Below, in pieces: positions 23,964-36,554 of a DNA stretch of 64,000 nt. Numbering within the stretch: position 1 is the stretch's first letter; every line of letters begins with the position of its first letter. The notes beneath the pieces were generated by a model. The model searched no databases. It was not told the DNA's origin and worked only from the letters and a program-made list of their open reading frames with translations. The translations under genes and the position numbers were made by a program. This DNA comes from Paramacrobiotus metropolitanus (lineage: Eukaryota > Tardigrada > Eutardigrada > Parachela > Macrobiotidae), in NCBI RefSeq assembly GCF_019649055.1, contig NW_026570260.1, forward strand, positions 868,001 through 932,000, given 5' to 3'.

Positions 23964-25878
23964 TCATTTAACCGATGATCTGCGCCGCGGCGCTGTATCG
24001 CGCGTGGCCTTCTTCACCGGCCGACTCTCGGTGACGCTGCGCCGCCGCTTCTTGACCTCCCGCACCGTTTTCACCACCTCCCGTTTTTTCCGTTCCCGCT
24101 CTCCGCTTCCTGCTTTGGCTGGGGTTTCACCACCCTCCGTTTTCGCTACTTCCGGTGCCGGAACCGGCGTCTCTTCCTTGTTTTCGCTCTCCGCGACCTT
24201 CGGTTTGGGCGCCTTCTCTGTACGGGCCGGCGCATTTCCGGTAAAAATCTGGAAGACTTCCCGTGATACCTGGGTGTACTTGATGGCTTTCTTCATGGTA
24301 TCGCCGGACACTTTGCGGGGCACGCGTATTTTGCCTTTTTCCAGAAAAGATAAGATGCTGTTGACCATAAGATGCAGGATAAACGCCGTCTTGTAGGCTT
24401 TGGCCGGGTCGAAGGCCCATTCGGAGGTCGGGTGTTTTTCCCGGTTCCTTTCATCTTTGCAATAGCGGTCGTATTTACTGTAGATGTTGAGAGCTTCGCG
24501 GCTTAGGTGGAAGGTTTCGCAAGTGTCATCCTACAACTGAGTGAGTGACCACAACTCTAAGCCTAACCGAATATCGTAAAAATTCTAATAGAATCGAATA
24601 TCGTAAAAATTCTAATAAAATTCGTACAAAATACTAAAACAAAGTACTTCGTACCGTTTCCAAGTACGCGTTATATAGTGCCGTGAACGTTCCTTCTAGG
24701 TCAATGGCGGGTGCTCCGGACGGGGCCGTCGCAGCGGGCAGTCCCACTAAGGTCACCAACCAACGGGCCAGGTGGCGCTCCACAGTGTCTGGTGCCATCC
24801 GGAGCACGTTGGCAAACAGTTTGGGGTGGGCGCTGCCATGCATAATAAAGCAGCCCTGGCTGAACTTGTCCACGGGACGGCGCCAGTTGGTCTGGATCGC
24901 TAAATTCAGGCCAGCGAATCCGCGATTCAAAAGCGTAAAGCGACTCAGGTTGCCGGAAATGGCGCGTAGATGCGGAAGAATGTTGTCTTTCACCAGGACC
25001 AGAGTACCCTTAGCGCCGACGATGTGTTTATCCAAACCTGCAAAAGAGCTTTCTCTACACCACTCTCGTATTCTTATAAATACGATAACTAGGAAGCTAT
25101 CTGAAACGTTTTCGCGTCTGGTAGTTTTGAATTTTCCAAGTTTCTAAGTTGCACCATGAAATTTCCATAGCAGAGTACAGGACAGAGCAAAGAGTGCTTC
25201 TAGAGAGCACTTGGTTCTCTAAACCTCGTAACCGAAAAGTCGTCGTTGTATTTACACTTATTATAGTTTACTATTTACGTGGTTATAATCTGAAATGATT
25301 TGCAGAGCACGAAAACGCTTCACTAAAATCATCGTATTATTTGTTTGTATAATAATTCAACTATAGTATTATTACAATCAGTAATAAGTAATTTGACTCG
25401 ATCGTGTTTTTGAATATGCTGTCCGTAAATCGACAGAATGAGGTTTTTTGAGTTCCATGGTTGATGCTTACTAACCGTTGGCGCTAGTGACATCACACAG
25501 CACCTTCTTCTCGTGGCTCCTTTCGATTTTAGACAGAATATTCGTGCAGAACTTTGTCATGGGCTCTTCTAGGTTGCGTTGCGTGGGACCCAGCGTAAGG
25601 AGGTACAGCGACGGCACGTGCTCCCACATGGGCGCCGTATCGGGCTGGTAGTTAATGACCACCTTCCCGGCTACCACCGCGGCGGTAGTAGTTAGAAGCG
25701 CCGCTAAAACTGCATTTTCGTGGGTGTTGTGTTGGTGCGCCCACTGCCTTATGGCGGTCGCGATACTCTCCGGGACGTAGTCGTCCAGTTGGTGGCAGGC
25801 CGACGCGCTGGCCTGCTTGAAGTATGAGTTGGCAATACCGTCCGACACTTTTCCGTGGAACCAGCTCCCTTTTGGCAT
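23964..25878 (-). CDS. DUF3987-like protein, 450 aa
   Basis: Three exons in frame: 25878-25476, 25037-24655, 24530-23964. The layout resembles DUF3987 (primase/helicase-like proteins best known from phages and bacteria): an N-terminal helical part (ENAVLAALLTTTAAVVAG), then a P-loop position, then the CDVTSANGL motif, and a C-terminal AYKTAFILHLMVNSI helix with the later MKKAIKYTQVS helix. The P-loop position reads GPTQRN, without the GxGKS/T lysine, so nucleotide hydrolysis is doubtful. The last 70 residues are a Lys/Arg/Ser-rich, low-complexity tail (KKRRRS). No signal peptide. The assignment rests on motif order rather than a search. Its start lies 340 bp from the divergent 14-3-3 gene. 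Confidence 0.6.
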
Positions 25879-26218
25879 TGTGCGGCGATCTGGAGAAGTC
25901 AGTAGTACGAGAGCGTAGATTCGCTAATTATAACACTTTAAATAACTAGACTAGACATATGATATCACGTCCTATTTAAGCATTTGAATTGCAGCTTTCG
26001 CGCTATCCTAACGAACAAACGCCTGTGTTTCCAACGTAACTGCGCCACAAATTATTGGTGTCCACAATCAGCTTCACTGATGCTTCCTTTTTTGCATAAT
26101 ATGTAATTTTGATAAAATTAATACTTCAGCTAATAAATAAAAATTATTGTGTCGTAATTCCTACATGTTCTACTTATCCGCTATTGAAAACTGGGGAATG
26201 CCCCATCCCCACTAACTC
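25879..26218. promoter_or_regulatory. shared upstream region of two divergent genes
   Basis: 340 bp between the ATG of the DUF3987-like gene (minus) and the ATG of the 14-3-3 gene (plus). It is AT-rich and must hold both 5' UTRs and core promoters unless non-coding exons exist. I see no distinct TATA box. Confidence 0.4.
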
Positions 26219-28464
26219 ATGGCTCAACCCCCACCGAGTGGCATCCAGCGCAGTTCCATCCTGTCCACCAGCTCTTCTGGTCAGTCGGATGGCAGTCCAC
26301 CGGCGGCCGCCACCCCGGGAACTATCGGCCCGGTAATCATTTCGGCCGCAACGGGACTGGCGCAGCAACCGTTAGAGATGGTGCAGAACCAGGTGCGGGC
26401 CAATTTCCGGCAGGTTTTAGGAGTTGGGCACCCTCACGCGCATGCAACTATCCTTCAGCAGCGCGCCGCCCAGCTGCGCCCGGCAGTGCCGACCGCCCTG
26501 GAGACTCAAGTGCGTACGACGTTAATGCAGGCGTTGAACCCTTTCGAGGACCAGAATACGGTGCGCAATACCCTGGTGCAGGCGCTGAATTTGCCGGTGC
26601 GCTAATTTTTTTCAAATATTCAGACTGCTGTAAGATGCGTAAAAGGTCAAAGCCTCAGCTAACGATACTTCTTATGCTTTTTTTGTTTTAGCTCAAGTGC
26701 TGGGCATTTCGTTTGTGTCAGGCTAGGAGAGTACAGTATAGTACTACTACGAGTCCCTTGTGCTTTATTTACAATTAGCGGTGTTGAAGGTTCCCCTCGA
26801 AATGTCTAAACTATTTAAATAAATAATTTATCTTATTTAACTTAACTCTATTTTCTGAAACGAGTTTAATTTACTTTGATGTCAAAGTTTACTTTGCGTC
26901 GGTTTCTTTGATGTTAAAGGAGCCGACATCTAGTGCGGGCGGTCTGGGGGAATTCTCTGTCCCTTAAACTCGCGCGGATACAGTAACAATGTGTATTGAA
27001 CGGTACCAGCGTAAGGAAGGTTTCCTTAAAACTGGAATTACAGTATGGAGGTTCTTCTACTTAAAAAATAATGTTTGCAGACAGGTACCGGTACGGAAGC
27101 CTCTGTACGCAACCAGATCATCCGCGCCCTCAGCCAGGCCCAACAACAATTAACCGGCACCCAGACCCAGCTGTTGCAGTCCCTGGGCATCCAGCCAACC
27201 CCCACTTCGTTAGACGAACAACTGCGTACCCCCCTCTTGCAGGCCCTGAACTTATCCCAACAGGACCTCACCGTCCATAACCAGCGGCTGCAGCGCGCAG
27301 CAGCCAGTGCCCCACCGCCCTCCCCGGTGGCAGCCCCCTCACCCACCCGGAGCGTGGAGGGCGGCTGGAACCTCGCGGTTAATCCCCAGTTGCTGGGGGC
27401 GCCAGAGCCCAGTACGAAGGAGGATTACTTGTTTCTGGCGGACTGCTCGTTCCGGGCGCACCGACACGAGGAACTGTTGAACCATGTGCGAGCCTTTTTG
27501 ATGGTGCGGGATGGGAAGAGAGACTTGCTAAAGGATGAGCGATACTTTATTGCGGTGGCATATAAAGATTCGGTGCGAAATGTAAGGGATTCTTGGAGGA
27601 AAATTCGCCGGGCAGATGTGGAAGCGAAAGACACTTTTAAAGCGAAAACAGCTGCAAATGTGAGCCAGAGTGACTTCAGGTTCATTTTTGTTTCTTTGCC
27701 GGCTTTGTAAACATTTGAAATGCATTGTGCGCTGATTTAATTGCCGGTGTATTAGTCATGGATATGATCACGACTTAGCTATTTTAGTTACAGAACTTGC
27801 GTAATATACTGACTAACCGACATGAACATGGCAGTGTTAAATCATGCTTTTAAAGTAACCCCATTCGTAGTACCGCGCAGAACTGGAGATCAGGATGCGA
27901 GTTATTTGCAATGAAGGCCTGATGGTTTCCAGCAAAATTCTCTCGGAAGTGGTTTCCAGTTTGGAAACCCGTCTGTACTTCCAAAAAGTGTAGGTAATAA
28001 TCATCGCGTGCCAGCTAACAGTGAAATTTTATCATTGTGCTTTTGCGATAAACTCTAATAACGCCGGTTGTAGTAAGGGTGATCTTTACCGGTACATAGC
28101 GGAATACTCTACGGGTGTGGATCGCGTGGAGGCGAGTAGTCTGGGCAGGACAGCGTATGAAGAAGCTGACCGCATCAAGACCTGTGTGTCGGCTGTGCAT
28201 CCGCTGCGACTGGGTTTGGCACTGAACTTTGGGGTATTCCTGCGCGATGCCTGCCAGGACTCTGGGCGTGGCTGGCGAGTGACGAAGGCCGCCCTAGATG
28301 ATGCCAATCGCGGCTTCCAAATGCTGGCGGAATTAGATGCTAATGATTATCGCGAGTCCAACGGGTTGCTGATGAATCTACGCAGGAATCTCATGCGCTG
28401 GAATACGGCCGAGATTGATATGGAAACACAGAATCCCAATTATCCTGTTAATCTTAGGGGCTAA
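26219..28464 (+). CDS. 14-3-3 protein with repeated N-terminal extension
   Basis: Exons are 26219-26596, 27081 to about 27669, 27881-27989 and 28074-28464, giving about 488 aa against the usual ~245. The C-terminal half is a 14-3-3 fold. The phosphopeptide-groove residues are kept: AYK (Lys49 equivalent), VRDSWR (Arg56, Arg60), FQKVKGDLYRY (Lys120, Arg127, Tyr128), LALNF (Asn173) and LRRNL (Asn224). It should therefore bind phospho-Ser/Thr partners. The first 200 residues are Ala/Gln/Pro-rich and repeat QVRxxLxQALN about five times. The donor of exon 2 is ambiguous: 27659 with acceptor 27889, or 27669 with acceptor 27880. Exon 1 uses a weak GTGCGC donor, but the phase fits. Confidence 0.85.
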
Positions 28465-28612
28465 TGTCTTTTGGTAAAGAGACTGGTCTGATGCTCTGAT
28501 TGCAATATTATTACATTAATGCTGTCATAAAACGGTTATATAGAGCCAGCGAGCTAACAGAAGGTAGTCAAATTACATGGAGGGCTCGCATAGTGATATT
28601 CGTCAACAAAAC

Positions 28613-28618
28613 AATAAA
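28613..28618 (+). terminator. AATAAA polyadenylation signal
   Basis: Canonical signal about 150 bp past the 14-3-3 stop codon. Confidence 0.5.
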
Positions 28619-28799
28619 CATCATTATCGAAAATACTTCTCGCATTTTATTCGTTTCTTACGCGTTTCTGTTCATTCGATCGGATTTCCGACTATGCGTA
28701 TTACTTGCTTAAAGAAAGGCGAATTATCGCTTTGAACCATGTTTCAGAATTAACGCCAAACGTGTAACATATTTTCCACAAACGCAGCAATAAGACAGA

Positions 28800-29443
28800 A
28801 TGGATATTTCCGCCTTCACAGACACCAAGAATTTCCCCTCCGTCAACCCTAAGGTGACGCTGGAAGTGTATCATCATGATCTGAAGTACACCATCAAAAG
28901 CCATCCCAATGACATCGGCAGCGTCGGCTACGTGCCGCCACGGCGTACCGAGAATCCTGCGTTTTCCTATTACCACACACCGACTGCACTCCGAGTACGT
29001 TGATCAGGCACGCAAAGTAAAGTTATCATACGCGCGCCTAACAATGACGGCGTTTATTTGGGGAAATTCCCAATGCTGACCTCTTGGGTTCGCTGCTGCA
29101 GAAAGTGTTAACCACCAGCAGCGACGCTCAGTGCTCCAGCTACGGCTACGACCAGAAGGCCAAACACGAGAACCGACGCAGTACGCGCACTTCGCGCATG
29201 CAAATCTGGAAAGAGGAAGAGGCGCGCAGCGTCCCTCTCCTAAGTTCCAGCGCGATCGGCCGCTTTAACAAAGAGGACGCCGCGGTGGATGTGTTCAAGT
29301 TCAGTCGGCCGCAGATTCCCTGCATCCAGCAGGAGTTTTACTCCACCACCGGGGTACTGCCCGTCTTCGTAACTACCACGCTACAGGTCCTACCTGGCAT
29401 GAAAACCGCCAGTGCGGAGGATGAGAAAAAATTCTATCGGTGA
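28800..29443 (+). CDS. orphan protein, 178 aa
   Basis: Two exons, 28800-28994 and 29102-29443, with phase-0 splice GTACGT...GCTGCAG. The protein is soluble, rich in Ser/Thr/Tyr and charged residues, with a proline-tyrosine block (YVPPRRTENPAFSYYHTP). There is no signal peptide, membrane span or domain I recognise. It lies in tandem 330 bp after the 14-3-3 gene. Confidence 0.6.
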
Positions 29444-30075
29444 TGTGCTTGCTGAAGCTGAGCAAAAGCCAGCTTGTTTTAATCTGTCTTCCGTCTAAGC
29501 ATTGGTGGACGGCGGACCGTTGGCCTGAATCTGATGTTGTGTAAACAGCTCGTATTAATGAACCAGTCATTGAGCTGTCACAGCATATTTGAACGGTGTG
29601 ATCAACGGTTCAGTGGAATTTCGTTCGTTTTGGCTTAGAGGCCAATTAACTGTTAATTTTGGACTTTTTACTACTTTGGCGATCATACATAATTATAATT
29701 TTAGCAATTATTAATTTCAATTTGCTCGTATTTCATGAATTCGTTTACCACTCCAAAATTTAACCGGTCCAGTGGCCTTATTACTTAGGTAAGAAAATAT
29801 CGTGCGCACAATAGCATTCGTTGAAAGTGGAGAAAAGTGTGCACGTTCCGAATCCGATAACTAGAATTCATCATTTTCTATTTATCCACCAAGAAACTAG
29901 TTTTTGCTGCTAATGAGTTTTTTGCGCAGACAACACCCGGATTTTATTACCTTTTTAGCCCTCAGACCGCCGCACTGATCGCATGTAATACGATTTTAAA
30001 ACACCCACAAAGACAGCAACAAAAAATAGACAAATTTTAACGTAAAACATTATCACAATTTTTAAGAAAAAAATC
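29444..30075. other. AT-rich intergenic DNA
   Basis: Between the 3' ends of two convergent genes. No repeats or coding signals recognised. Confidence 0.5.
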
Positions 30076-33000
30076 TTAACGCACAGCAATGGGAGGCGTA
30101 CCGTCGTTGACCTTTCGACTTTCTTTAATTGCCGTGCGAATTACCGATTCCACCCAGCGCCGCACCCGTTCCTCAAGGGACAATTCTTCCTCCGGCTCGC
30201 TACTGACCGGCGAGCGAGCCCCGTCACGGCTGGAGGCAGGCGATTTAGTTGACGACGCCGAAAATTTACCGCGCGGCTCCGGGGTCTTACGAGCCGGCAT
30301 CAGATTATCGTTTCTGTCCGATTTTGGCGAAGAAATCTCACCTTTTGGCAAATGTTGATTGTCGGTCTTCTGGGATTTTTCAGGAGTTGCGAGCTTTGAG
30401 GATTTTTGGGATTTCTCTGGAAGTTCAGAATTTTGAGATTTCTCGCCGACTGCAGGTTTGGAATCTTTTTGCTTGTTAACGGCTGATTGAGACGGTGGGC
30501 GAGAAGATTTATCTTCAACCACCGGTGACGGTTCGGGTCGTTGATTTTTTTCGGCTGGGGCGCTTTTGGAGGAAGACCGGCGCCGGAAGCGGCTAAAGAA
30601 ACCGCCTTCTTCTTTTTTCTCGGGTTTTGCTTCGGGGGCGGCACTAGGAGCGACTGCCGCAGGAGCAGCCGGAAGAAGCGCTTCCCTTTCTAGTGCGGAA
30701 GTAGCCCGTCTTTGTGAGGACGACGCTGGTGTCGGTGCAGGGGGCGCTGGGGTTTTTTCTGTTGCGGAACTGGCTCGGCGCTCCTCTTTTTTCTGGGCGT
30801 CTTTTTCCGGTTCTTTCTGTAAAACTTTCAATCGTTCGTCTGGTCTTTCGACAAGCTCTTTTATTCCGTCCTCAGTTTTTGCTTCGGGAGGAGGGGCCTG
30901 TAATGGATCAGTGTTGCGATTAGTTGCTTAATTCAGCCGCCATCGTACTTACAGTGGACCGACCTTGTGAGGCGCCGCCTATATTCTCACTGCCGGACGG
31001 AGTGGTAGCGCAGACAAAACTAGGAGATTGTCCCGGGACTGGCTGACCCGGAATGCAGTGGAGGTCAAACCCTCCGGCCGCAGTAGTGGTCTGCGACGGC
31101 GAGAGGCGCGATGGACTAGGGTTTAGACCGCTCTCGTGGCTGGCAGTGCGAGGAAGCGGTTGGCCGAAGGGAGCATTGGGAGACAGCTGCTCATGGCTCC
31201 GCGCCGCGTAAGGGGTAGCAAATGGCTGACCGGGTAATGGACCGCTTGTCGGGTACTGGACCACTTGTTGTTGGTAAGGCGAAAGACCAGGGGCTTGTTG
31301 GTAGTTAACCGGAGGTTGCTGGTGACTTCCAGGTGGCGGATAACTGGAAGGTGGATACACAGGAGGTTGCGGAGGACCGTAGCCCGGGGGTGTCTGCTGG
31401 TAATACGGAATCTGAGGCTGCTGTTGCGGGTAATAGAATGGCTGGGCCTGGGGCACTGGATAACCTCCTTGGACGGGTGGCTGGGGGTACGGAACGGGGC
31501 CGTAGCCAGGCGGGGACTGTTGGTAGACTGTGCCGGGTGGAGGCTGGTAAGCGTATTGGCCGGGCACAGGCGCCGGTTGGCCGATTTGACCCTACATGAC
31601 GAACAATCTCAGCACGAATCTAAATTGGTTCGCGTAATTAAAGACGCAATTGAACGTAGTCCGATTGCGTACAGCGGGCAACCAAGGGAGGCTCTGTCCA
31701 CTTACGTAGGGGTTGTTAGGATCGCACAGTTTGCACGGTTTTTTGTAAAACTCGTGCCGGAAAAAGATTAGAAAAGACGATAAAATGATCTTTTCCTTAT
31801 GTGGTATGCGAAACGTTGCATTTATTGACGCCAGTCAAGTATAATCTTTCAAGAGCCAAGACCGCTAAGTTGACACAAAAATGTACTAGTTTTTGTTACG
31901 GTAAGAATACGTCACGTAGCAACTAGAAGCGAGTATATACTCGTATAGAAGTATAGGTATCGATGTGAGTGAACATCGGATTATTTACGATGACACGCAC
32001 TAGTGTGAAATGCATTACCTGTGCAAGCGCAAGTTGTGAGAGACTGGCATAAACACCCGGCTGCCCCGGCGCCATTCCCTGCTGTCCGGTGTACTGCTGC
32101 TGGCCGGCTGTGCTTCCTGGCTGACCGTACGCTGTCCCTGGTGAAACAGCGGCGCCCTGCTGGCTTAACTGAGCAAATGGGTTAACTGCACCCAGTTGTT
32201 GCTGCTGGGGCTGACCCTGCAGGAACTGTCCTCCTCCAGGTGTTTGCTGATACTGGGGGAATCCGGCACCAGCTGGTGGCTGGACTTGCCCTGGAGCTGC
32301 TGGAACCATTTGCCCTGGACTTTGTCCCCCGGCTTGAGCTGCGCCGGGTTGAAACTGCCCCAAAGAGGATGGACCCTGCTGCAGCTGCCCGGCACCCGCT
32401 GCACCGCTCGGGGCTTGACCTTTTGACCGGGTTGCTACAGGAGTCCCGGCTGTCGTAGGCACTGCAGGCAGCTCTAAGCTCATGGAAGTCTGTTTGTGGT
32501 TTTGGGGCGCAGCTGCGGACTTGACTACAAAAAAAAACGTTTAGCAGATTCAATACAGTGCAGGAAGAGCTTAAGTACCGCTTTGTATTAAGCTGGTTCG
32601 CGTTGCGGGTGCTGCGCCTATCGCACCGGCCCGTGTCGCAACGTCCACCGGCACTGCTTGTCCAGGGTGCTGCAGTCCTTCCGCGGTAGCCGGTCCCGCT
32701 TGGGGCACCGCCGCGGGCATCCCGCCAAATCCCGTCTGCAGTGTCCCGAATGACTTCTGACCCGGGATTCCCTTTTGTCCAGTGTTTGCATCTTCCACCA
32801 TAGTTTCGGAGATCTGCTCTTTCAGCTGGCTCACTTCCGCGCCGAGCTTCTCCAACTGATCCCGGGCGGTTTCGCCCAACTCGGCAGCCCTAGCCATCAT
32901 CGCATTTTTTACCTTGGCGGCATTCTGGCTCAGCTTTTCCAGTCGGGCTTCGGTGACGCTCTGGGTCTGAGTTTGGGACGTAGCCGTGCCCGGAATGCCG

Positions 33001-34783
33001 GCTTTCTCGATGGACCGCGTGCTCGCACCCGGAATCTCCTTAAGGCTTCGGTTAGATCTGGTGGAACTTTCCGGTCGAAGCTCGTCCTGCTTGCTTGGGG
33101 TCCTTCCGTCTATAGGCCGCAGCCCACTACGACTTGTCGTGACCTCTGGAAACCCTGAAGCCTCTCCGCTCCTCGCGGTTCCCGACCGGACAACCGCTTT
33201 GCTGGGATCAACGCCAAATGTGTCGAATACTCCCGGCTTCGTACCATTTTTTGTGGCGGTAGCATTCTCCAGGGATTTAGCGTCCGCCATAGCCGAGCCT
33301 CCCTGTTTGATGTCCGCTTTGCTCCCGGACTGCATATTGCTGTACAGATTTTCCGCGTGCCCTTGCAGGTCATCAGCCGCTTTACGTATACTTTCAGCCG
33401 CCTTCTGCACCGCTTCGGCCGCTTTGGCCTGTCCCTCCTGGAGGCGACCAGCAACTTCTCTCTGGTAAATATCAGCTGCTTTAGTCTGTCCGTCCTGTAG
33501 GCGACCGGCAACTTGATTCTGGTATATTTCTGCCGCTTTTGCCTGGCCTTCATGCAGCCGTCCCATGATGTCCTTCTGATACGAAGATATGGAAACACCG
33601 GACGGTGACCCGCCGAACTCAGAGCCCACATGTCCGGCATGCTCGCGCTGCACCGAGTCCATCTGGTCCTTGACAGCGTCGGCCATTCGACTAACTTTTC
33701 CAGGAATATCGTGTTTAATGGCGGTGTCGATGAGCTTGTCCAAGATCACTTCTGTCTTGCTGGGGGATGGCTGTAGTCCCGAGCGAGCGTCCGCTACTGT
33801 GGTCGGCTTGTCAAGGGTGCTGGCTAGTTTGTCCTGGAGGTTATCATTCCGCACACTACGCAGACTGGGCGCCAGACTGATCCCGCTAGCCGGTTGACCT
33901 TTGCTTTTCTCTTTCGGGTCGAAGCGTTTCAGGTGGCGGATCCATTCGTCGCGGTCCGTCTGGCTTTGGGCTTTATAGAAGATATCGGTGCCATCCTTCG
34001 CGAGGAACATCCGGATGGCCATTGCAGGTGGAATCTCTCCGGCCGGATCCACCGGGGCAATGGCCTCCCACTGTGCCATGTCGAAGACATGCTTGTCATT
34101 CTTGGACTGCAATAATCAAAATTAATACGAGGAAGGAAATATTTTGAGCATTAGATTTTGTAAGAATGTGGGTTTTGTGAGAATTCTGGGTTGCAGCTAA
34201 CCAGTTTGCTGTCTTTCGATAATTTCTACAAATCAGATGAGAATTAAAGACAGAGGAAATACGTCCGAGCGTAAGGTAACCTCATTTCAATAAAAATGAG
34301 GCAACAAATATGAGCGTTACTATAAAACAAAAGCAAACAGAAACTCTTAAAACCGAAACCAACAAAATTCGAATGTTTTATTGACCGATTTTTAATACTA
34401 CATTGTAAAAACAAACCTTTATATTCAAAGGTCAGAGCACTATAACCTCTAACAAACTAAAGCAGGCTCACGGTAAAATCACAATGACATTCTCTTTCGA
34501 GCTACGAATAAAAGGTTAAGCCCCGGTGAGCATTAGAGGGTTGGCGGCATCGTATACGCACCTAATAACTTACAAGGGGCGAGTTGTTGATCTGACGAAG
34601 GACACCGTCCTCGCGCAGTACCCAGTTGACAGACTCCATGGCGGTAGTGGAGAAACACAGGCAGCACGACTTTTCTACGCGCTGCTCCACGTTTCCCTGC
34701 TTGATGATAGGCCGCTGAAGGGCACTGACCACCGAAGTGCCCGACGGCTCATTCTTCGGTGGGGGTCCGGCGGCGCCGGGCAT
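30076..34783 (-). CDS. PH-domain protein with amphipathic repeats and disordered tails
   Basis: Five exons in frame give 1234 aa: 34783-34574, 34106-32579, 32524-32019, 31591-30953, 30897-30076. An in-frame TGA just upstream fixes the ATG. Residues ~45-125 form a PH domain (VNWVLREDGVLRQI at the start, DRDEWIRHLKRF as the closing helix), so membrane phosphoinositide binding is likely. Residues ~225-285 contain three 19-residue repeats (GRLxxGQxKAAxIYQ) predicted to form an amphipathic helix like LEA or apolipoprotein repeats. Then come a long Gln/Gly/Pro region, a Pro/Tyr/Gln region with PPGYGP motifs, a Glu/Lys/Ser region, and a final helix (RVRRWVESVIRTAI). No known orthologue is recognised. 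A membrane-linked scaffold or condensate-forming protein is an inference. Confidence 0.7.
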
Positions 34784-36554
34784 GTCTCAGACGAGGCTAA
34801 ATACGTCAGACGATCTGGGCATAGTACAATTTTTCCGGGATATCGGGAAGGCGATTAGATCATCATGTGCATAATTCTACACATATGCGTAGGACAGATG
34901 GACAGCGCCCTCCGGCGCACGATCTACAACGATACTGCTGGTGCTAACAAGTTTTAACCTGGTTTCAGGCGTAATACAATCCTTAGCAACATTCTTTCCA
35001 GGGTTTCTGCAGGAAGAGGAAGGTTTCTGGCTGAGAAGAATAAGTACAGGAAAAGATTGCTATAAGAAGGCGTTTTCGTCCAGTTTAATGCAAGAATATT
35101 TTAGTACTGCGTTCATCACCTGAGGGCACCTCCACGTTAGCTTAAATCACACTAGCCTGCGTTACCATAATTAGACAACACACTGATATGATGCGTCATG
35201 GTTACGTAACCAGTCATGCTGTGTACATAAGATTTTCGTACGGCTAGTCGTGACATCATTCTGCAGACACGACCGCTGTAAAGTCAACATTATTTTGACT
35301 CAACTGAAAGATGGTTTTGTCAGCATTATTTTGACTCAACTGAAAGACGGTTTTGGCTGCAATGTGGAAAATTTGTGTGCCAAAAGTTTTGGACTTAATT
35401 ATCTCCTTTCTTCACGCCAAACAGTGCATCCTGTGAATTGTTTTAGCGCTACGTAAGCACTGTGGTTAATCGGTTCTGTGACTTAATTGCGTGATCACTG
35501 CGATGCTATGGTTTTATCTTGGATATGACTACTGCAGAATTCTGTATTGCAGCAGAAGGAGCCCACAAACATTCCATAATAAACCATTCCAGCAACTGGC
35601 ACACTTATTTGACAGCCCAGTGACTATCCTGGCTGCTTCTGCAGGAGTATGCAAGAGCAAACTCGCGTTCAGCAACTGCAGGCTGGAAGTTTGCTTTTCG
35701 GTTATGATATAGCCAGCGTTACAACAAAAGTTGCTCAGAATTTGTTTCGTGCTTAGCCGCACAGTGGAACAATTCTTGTCTTGTCTTGGGTTGTAGAATG
35801 GCGATAAATGTCAACATTAATATGGGCAATTGCCAGGAAAATTAAAAAGAGTCTCTTGATATCGAGCAGCTTTTCGCCGCTTTATACCGAAAACTGATCG
35901 CAGCATCAAAACGGCAACTTTTGTGACCTCGCACCGTACAACGTTACCGGTCGGCTGGTTCGCTTTGCGTACGAGCATCTCGTGTTGGCCATCTTGGCGT
36001 ACACTTGCTACAAAATGAATTATAAAATCAATGAACTCATTTCATCTCCCCAGGTTGTGAGCACATCGGTTACATTGTTTTCAGCTGGGACTTATACGAC
36101 GGAAAGTACTGTACCGCATTTGCCTGGCTAACGGCTCAGCAAGGTGGTTACGCCCAGCATTTGCGACAGGTAGGTTATCGAACAATGGGTTCAGGCTCAC
36201 ATAGTGAAGGGAATATGCCCTGACGCTGGCGTGCAAGCCAAGCGACTGAGGCTGCACATGCGTGAGATGATCAAACATCGAATGCAAAAGAACAAAATGT
36301 AAGAAATCACATCCGCGTCTACACAACGCAACAGAACACAATGGGAAGAGAGAGAACAGATGAGAAACTGTACGTACGCAGTAGTACAGCACACACTCTA
36401 TACGCCATCCCTATTCTCATCGAAGACATTATGACACTATCTTCCGATACATCGGTTGCTACGCTACGTTGCTGCACCAGCCATAAAACGCTCCTTTTCT
36501 ACTGGTTTCCCGCGGACTATTGTCGTTTGAAATTCGTCTGCTGTTATTTTTATT
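34784..36554. other. intergenic region with a 36-bp duplication
   Basis: It lies between two divergent genes. A tandem duplication (CATTATTTTGACTCAACTG, unit 36 bp) occupies about 35287-35358. No other gene or transposon seen. Confidence 0.6.

Noticed and set aside
31265-31771. Arg/Leu-rich plus-strand frames opposite the Pro/Gln-rich exon
   Set aside because: They are shadows of low-complexity coding sequence on the minus strand.
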